This document shows, piece by piece, positions 14,868 through 18,006 of a stretch of DNA of 18,006 nucleotides. Origin of the DNA: Gemmatimonas sp. UBA2094 (GTDB lineage: Bacteria; Gemmatimonadota; Gemmatimonadetes; Gemmatimonadales; Gemmatimonadaceae); assembly GCA_002331565.1 (NCBI GenBank), contig DCZC01000240.1:1-18006 (forward strand), written 5' to 3'. Positions within the stretch are counted from its first letter, which is position 1. Every line of letters begins with the position of its first letter. A program made the translations under genes and the position numbers. The notes under the pieces were generated by a model that was not told where the DNA came from, ran no database searches, and saw only the letters and a program-made list of their open reading frames with translations.

Positions 14868-15119
14868 GGCGACGGGAAGTGAATGGACTCGGTGACCCTG
14901 GCCGCGCCCCGGGAGGGCGTGCTACCGGACCGCTCCCGCATGAAGCAGGTGCGGTGCATCACGCGGCAGTCTGCCACGGGCCATCACTATCACGACGCGC
15001 GAGCCGCGCATACGTCATCGCCGCAACGCCCTTCGCCGCGGGCGCGTGCCACCCAATGCCGGTGGTGTGACGGCGGGGCAGGGGGGATCCTTTCCCGGCA
15101 TCCGCCACACCCAGAAACG
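14868..15119. other. Gene-free stretch upstream of the pilin operon
   Basis: About 250 bp with no gene I can support on either strand. It should contain the promoter of the pseudopilin operon (minus strand). I see a TGGCACG-like string near 15045-15051, but no matching TTGC element at the proper distance, and no clear -35/-10 pair. Short open frames here show no family similarity. Confidence 0.5.
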
Positions 15120-15149
15120 CCAAACGCCCGGCCGAAGCCAGGCGTTTGG
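15120..15149 (-). terminator. Rho-independent-like terminator of tRNA-Asn
   Basis: CCAAACGCC (15120-15128) pairs fully with GGCGTTTGG (15141-15149), with an inner GGC/GCC pair set closed by CGAA. On the minus strand it is followed by CGTTTCTGG, a short T-rich run. It lies 16 nt after the 3' end of tRNA-Asn. Confidence 0.75.
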
Positions 15150-15165
15150 TGAAACCTTCATGAAG

Positions 15166-15238
15166 CTCCCGGGGAGGGACTCGAACCCCCGACAGGGTGA
15201 TTAACAGTCACCTGCTCTACCACCTGAGCTACCCGGGA
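15166..15238 (-). tRNA. tRNA-Asn (anticodon GTT)
   Basis: 73-nt cloverleaf on the minus strand. The acceptor stem is TCCCGGG with CCCGGGA and discriminator G. The D arm contains AGCTCAGGTGGTAGAGC. The anticodon stem GGTGA/TCACC holds the loop CTGTTAA, giving anticodon GTT, which reads AAC/AAT for asparagine. The T arm contains GGGTTCGAGTCCC. No CCA is encoded; it must be added after transcription. A promoter lies about 40 nt upstream and a terminator 16 nt downstream, so it appears to be a single-gene unit. Confidence 0.97.
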
Positions 15239-15279
15239 ATACGGCGTTCCGGCACGCCGATGGCGCACCAGAGCCTCAT

Positions 15280-15308
15280 ATAATCAACCGGCGGGGCGGT
15301 GGAGTCAA
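15280..15308 (-). promoter_or_regulatory. Sigma70-type promoter of tRNA-Asn
   Basis: The minus strand reads TTGACT (15308-15303), a 17-nt spacer, then GATTAT (15285-15280), matching the -35 box at 5 of 6 and the -10 box at 4 of 6 positions. This AT-rich patch stands out in the GC-rich surroundings. The predicted start would give a leader of roughly 35 nt before the mature tRNA end at 15238. Confidence 0.7.
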
Positions 15309-15330
15309 GCGGGGCGGAACGCCGGTTCGC

Positions 15331-18006
15331 TCACCCGGTGAGTACGGTGCGCAGCCAGCGGCCCGTATGCGACGTGTCCACCTCGACGATCTCCTCCGGG
15401 CGTCCCATGGCCACCACGCGTCCGCCGCCGTCGCCGCCATCGGGGCCCATGTCCACGATCCAGTCGGCCAGCTTGATGACGTCGAGGTTGTGCTCAATGA
15501 GCAGGAGCGTGTGCCCCTGGTCGAGCAGGCGCTCGAACACCTGCGCCAGCTTTCGGATGTCCTCCAGATGCAGACCGGTCGTCGGCTCATCGAGTACGTA
15601 GAGCTTCCGCGCGCCACCGCGGGCCGTGAGCGCCAGTTCGCGGGCGATCTTGAGGCGCTGGGCCTCGCCACCGGAGAGCGTGGTGGCCGGCTGCCCCAGG
15701 CGCAGGTACCCCAGTCCGACCTGCTGCACGTGCCACAGCGCCTGCGCGAGCTTGTCCTCACGCGGGAAGCACTTGATCGCCTCGTCCACGGTGAGTTCGA
15801 GCACGTCGGCGATGTTGCGCCCCTTGAGCCGCACCTCGAGCACGTCCGGCTTGAACCGTTTGCCGCCGCACGCGTCACAGGGCACGAACACGTCGGCCAT
15901 GAACACCATTTCCACTTCGAGCGCGCCGGCCCCCTCGCAGTGCTCGCAGCGACCGCCGGCCACGTTGAACGAAAAGTGGCCCGGGCCGTAGCCGCGTGTC
16001 CGCGCCAGCGGCACCTCGCTGAACAGGCGCCGGATCTCGTCGTACGCCTTCACGTACGTCACCGGATTCGACCGCGGCGATTTGCCGATGGGGCTCTGGT
16101 CCACCAGCACGACATCGTCGAGGTGTTCGTCGCCAGAGAGCGAGAGGTAATCGCCCACCGTCTCGCCAAGGTGCTCCTTGGCGGAATGTTCGCCGTGCAG
16201 CCGCGACTCGATGGCATGAAAGAGCACGTCGTGCACGAGTGTGCTCTTGCCCGACCCCGACACGCCCGTGACCACGGTCATGGCGCCCAGCGGAATGCGC
16301 ACGTCCACGCCATGCACGTTGTGTGCACGTGCGCCGCGCAGGTCGATCCATCGTTTGCCGATCGGCCGCCGCGTGACTGGCACGTCGATGCGCCGCTCGC
16401 CGGTGAGGTACCGGCCCGTGAGCGGGCTCCGCTCGACGTCTGCCATGGGACCGGCGAACACCACCTGGCCGCCGTGTTCGCCCGCTGCGGGCCCCAACTC
16501 CACCATGAAGTCGGCGATGCGCATGGCCTCGAGGTCGTGCTCCACCATCACGACGGTGTTGCCCAGATCGCGTAACCGGGCGAGCAGCGACAGCAATCGG
16601 TCGAGATCTCTCGGGTGGAGGCCGATGCTGGGCTCGTCGAGTACATAGGTGGCGTCCACGAGCGCCGCACCGAGGGCGTTCGCCAGCGTGATGCGTTGCG
16701 CTTCGCCACCGCTCAGCGTACGTGTCGCCCGGTCGAGCGTGAGGTAGGTGAGCCCCACGTCGGCGAGAAACCGCACGCGCGCGCGCGCCTCACGCAACAC
16801 CGTGTCGGCAATCTGTGCGTCGCTGCCGGCGAGTGTGAGCCCCTCGACCCACGTGTGCAGATCGCGTACCGGGAGGCGCGCCACGTCGGCGATGGTGCGT
16901 CCGTCGATGCGCACCTGCCGCGCGTCCGGCTGCAGCTTGGTGCCGCCGCAGTCGGCGCAGTCCTGCGCACTCTGGTATTTCCGCAGGAAGATGCGGATGT
17001 ACTGCTTGTACCGCTTCTCCTCGAGCGCGGCGAGGAACGGATAGATCCCCGTGTACTGCCGAGACTTCGCGTGCAGCAGTTCGTGCCTTGCCTTGGCCGG
17101 CAGCGACTTCCAGGGTGCGTCGGGGGAGACGCCGAGCGATCGCGCGAATTCCACCACGAGACGCCGCTGCTTTTCGTACCGCGGGGCCGTCCACGGATCG
17201 ATGGCGCCGTCACGCACCGAGCGATCGTGGTTGGGGACGATCAATTTTTCGTCGTAGTCGAGCGTCGCGCCGAACCCGTTGCAGGTGGCGCAGGCGCCAC
17301 GTGGGTTGTTGAACGAGAAAAGCTGCGGCGTGGGCATCGGCGCGCGCGTGCCGTCGTTCGGACACTCGAAACGCTCGGTGAAGGCGAGACGCGAGACGGC
17401 AACACCGTCGGGCGCCGCTCCGAGCCCGGGGGGCGGTACCACCGCCTCGGGGAAGAGCAGCACCACGTCCCCGTCCCCTTCCAGAAACGACGTCTGCACG
17501 GCGTCGGCGATACGCCCACGGCCAGTGGCCTCGACGCGGAGCCGGTCGATCACCACGAGTACGTCGGCGGTCGCGGCGAGATCGAGCCGGTCCTCGGTGA
17601 TGTCGTCCAGATGGTGCACGGCGAACGACGTTCCCGTCCCCACGGCGATGCGGACGAAGCCGCGCGCCCGCAGGTTCTCGGCAATGACAGCATGCGTGAC
17701 CTGTGCCGAGCGCACCAGCGGACAGGCCACCATGAATCGCGTGCCCTCTTGCAGCATGAGTACGGTATCGCTTACCGACTGCACGGTGGCCGGGCGCAGT
17801 TCGCGTCCGCAGACCCGGCAGAACGTACGCCCCACGCGCGCCCAGAGCAGGCGCAGGTAGTCATAGATCTCCGTGGCCGTGCCCACCGTCGAGCGGGAGG
17901 TGCGCGTGGGGTTCTTCTGCTCGATGGCGACGGCCGGCGAGAGCCCCTCCACGGAGTCGACGGCCGGCTTCTCCATGCGCTCGAGGAACTGCCGGGCATA
18001 GGCCGA
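15331..18006 (-). CDS. uvrA: Excinuclease ABC subunit A (UvrA), 5' end outside
   Basis: 891 residues of UvrA are visible; the frame runs off the right edge, and the missing part should hold the first Walker A. UvrA is the DNA damage sensor of nucleotide excision repair: a dimeric ATPase that loads UvrB. Visible parts from the edge: SAYARQFLERMEKP and VEGLSPAVAIEQKN, the UvrB-binding/insertion region, the first zinc module around LFSFNNPRGACATCNGFG, CADCGGTKLQPDARQVRIDG, first signature LSGGEAQRI with VLDEPSIGLHPRD, second Walker A GVSGSGKSTL, zinc module CEHCEGAG ... PCDACGGKRF, second LSGGEAQR, and VLDEPTTGLHLEDI with LLLIEHNLDVIKLADWI. In the first zinc module the usual CPxC reads CPND, so one Cys ligand is replaced by Asp (codon 17353-17355). 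It is transcribed toward tRNA-Asn but separated from it by the tRNA promoter. Confidence 0.97.
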   Translation of the reverse strand, partial: SAYARQFLERMEKPAVDSVEGLSPAVAIEQKNPTRTSRSTVGTATEIYDYLRLLWARVGRTFCRVCGRELRPATVQSVSDTVLMLQEGTRFMVACPLVRSAQVTHAVIAENLRARGFVRIAVGTGTSFAVHHLDDITEDRLDLAATADVLVVIDRLRVEATGRGRIADAVQTSFLEGDGDVVLLFPEAVVPPPGLGAAPDGVAVSRLAFTERFECPNDGTRAPMPTPQLFSFNNPRGACATCNGFGATLDYDEKLIVPNHDRSVRDGAIDPWTAPRYEKQRRLVVEFARSLGVSPDAPWKSLPAKARHELLHAKSRQYTGIYPFLAALEEKRYKQYIRIFLRKYQSAQDCADCGGTKLQPDARQVRIDGRTIADVARLPVRDLHTWVEGLTLAGSDAQIADTVLREARARVRFLADVGLTYLTLDRATRTLSGGEAQRITLANALGAALVDATYVLDEPSIGLHPRDLDRLLSLLARLRDLGNTVVMVEHDLEAMRIADFMVELGPAAGEHGGQVVFAGPMADVERSPLTGRYLTGERRIDVPVTRRPIGKRWIDLRGARAHNVHGVDVRIPLGAMTVVTGVSGSGKSTLVHDVLFHAIESRLHGEHSAKEHLGETVGDYLSLSGDEHLDDVVLVDQSPIGKSPRSNPVTYVKAYDEIRRLFSEVPLARTRGYGPGHFSFNVAGGRCEHCEGAGALEVEMVFMADVFVPCDACGGKRFKPDVLEVRLKGRNIADVLELTVDEAIKCFPREDKLAQALWHVQQVGLGYLRLGQPATTLSGGEAQRLKIARELALTARGGARKLYVLDEPTTGLHLEDIRKLAQVFERLLDQGHTLLLIEHNLDVIKLADWIVDMGPDGGDGGGRVVAMGRPEEIVEVDTSHTGRWLRTVLTG

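Noticed and set aside
15040..15060. TGGCACG-like half of a sigma54 promoter on the minus strand side of the pilin operon
   Set aside because: The matching TTGC element at the required spacing is missing, so it is likely chance in GC-rich DNA.
14883..15152. Small + strand open frame of 89 codons
   Set aside because: No similarity, no ribosome binding site, and it runs into the terminator of tRNA-Asn.
1..18006. Insertion sequences, phage genes, toxin-antitoxin pairs or CRISPR arrays
   Set aside because: No transposase or integrase motifs, no long terminal repeats and no regularly spaced repeats were seen on either strand.

Overview
The window is about 18 kb of very GC-rich, tightly packed bacterial DNA with no mobile elements, CRISPR arrays or phage genes. 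GC-rich codon use, frequent TGATG/ATGA stop-start overlaps, lipoprotein-type signals, a four-gene minor-pilin cluster and a SAM-II riboswitch over a metX-homoserine dehydrogenase fusion suggest a Gram-negative, probably Gemmatimonadota-like bacterium. That placement is inference from style and protein flavour, not a marker-gene result.

Left part (1-3420). The 3' end of a DmpA-type (P1 family) aminopeptidase on the + strand runs convergently into a minus-strand methionine/threonine unit. That unit reads, in its own direction: SAM-II riboswitch (about 3101-3044), a 48-codon remnant of metY (2969-2823), then a 706-residue fusion of homoserine O-acetyltransferase (MetX) and homoserine dehydrogenase (2826-706). 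The riboswitch and the metY start survive, while the body of metY is missing. Between the riboswitch and the next gene upstream lies about 320 bp without a gene, holding three strong inverted-repeat structures.

Middle part (3421-9425, all minus strand). purE and purK (steps of de novo purine synthesis, overlapping by 4 nt) are followed 9 nt later by a small membrane protein of unknown role. Upstream of them is a second cassette: an active-type M16 zinc peptidase, its zinc-less partner with the Arg/Tyr pair, and a two-domain rhodanese lipoprotein. Both M16 proteins carry export signals, so this cassette probably works in the periplasm.

Right part (9426-18006). Divergent from the M16 genes, an APC-family amino acid permease overlaps a MOSC/mARC-like gene by 4 nt. 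Convergent to these is a minus-strand operon of four overlapping pseudopilin genes (FimT/GspH-, PilV-, PilW- and PilX-like), the minor components of a type IV pilus or type II secretion pseudopilus. Then come tRNA-Asn(GTT) with a recognisable promoter and terminator, and most of uvrA, which runs off the right edge.

The most interesting point is the methionine locus. A SAM-sensing riboswitch now opens onto a truncated metY reading frame that is joined by an ATGA overlap to a fused MetX-Hom enzyme; the riboswitch core is well kept, but its pseudoknot pairing looks weak.
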